Of a stretch of 5,388 nucleotides of DNA, positions 5,358 through 5,388 are shown piece by piece. How positions within the stretch are numbered: the first letter of the stretch is position 1; each line of letters starts with the position of its first letter. The notes under the pieces are model-generated. The model was not told where the DNA came from and did no database searches. It was given only the letters and a program-made list of their open reading frames with translations. The stretch comes from Planctomycetota bacterium (GTDB lineage: Bacteria > Planctomycetota > Planctomycetia > Pirellulales > Thermoguttaceae): contig JANXQG010000188.1 of assembly GCA_025356915.1 (NCBI GenBank), forward strand, positions 1 to 5,388, written 5' to 3'. The translations under genes were made by a program, and so were the position numbers.

Positions 5358-5388
5358 AAGCATCCAAGGCGAGCCAAGCGTAACCGGC

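Noticed and set aside
1..5388. CRISPR array, tRNA, rRNA, transposase or defence system
   Set aside because: No regularly spaced repeats, no cloverleaf or conserved rRNA stretches, and no recombinase or nuclease motifs were found on either strand.

Overview
This window looks like a chromosomal segment from a planctomycete, probably of the Pirellulales/Gemmatales type. The evidence is the kind of proteins present, not any database hit. They are a secreted GH2 enzyme with the C-terminal extension common in planctomycetes, a Tat-exported xylose-isomerase-like TIM-barrel protein, and an RpoD/SigA-type sigma factor whose long basic spacer resembles planctomycete SigA proteins as I remember them.

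Layout, left to right. Positions 1-339 (minus) hold the start of a PstS-like phosphate-binding lipoprotein that runs off the left edge. Positions 340-551 are a non-coding spacer with small dyads. Positions 552-785 (minus) hold the first 77 residues of a CPA2-type cation:proton antiporter that ends at an early stop. Positions 888-1838 (minus) encode a Tat-signal sugar isomerase/epimerase-like TIM-barrel protein. Positions 1849-2058 (minus) are an out-of-frame remnant of the C-terminal domain of the GH2 enzyme. Positions 2051-3799 (minus) are the GH2 gene itself, with its catalytic core intact. A non-coding stretch of about 470 bp (3800-4268) separates it from a divergent sigma-70 family gene at 4269-5357 (plus). 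That sigma protein stops after region 3.1 and has no region 4.

The GH2 gene, its remnant and the TIM-barrel gene are on one strand with 10 bp or less between them. They probably form a carbohydrate-use operon whose products act outside the cytoplasm: GH2 by a Sec signal, the TIM-barrel protein by a Tat signal. The PstS and antiporter genes lie downstream on the same strand but behind longer gaps and look functionally unrelated. The divergent sigma gene shares the intergenic region with the GH2 operon.

The main oddity is that three of the six protein genes look cut short: the antiporter after its second membrane helix, GH2 by loss of part of its C-terminal domain plus a frame change, and the sigma factor before region 4. 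This may be real gene decay or sequence/assembly error, and the sequence alone cannot decide. I see no CRISPR array, tRNA, rRNA, transposase or complete mobile element, and no convincing new multi-gene system.
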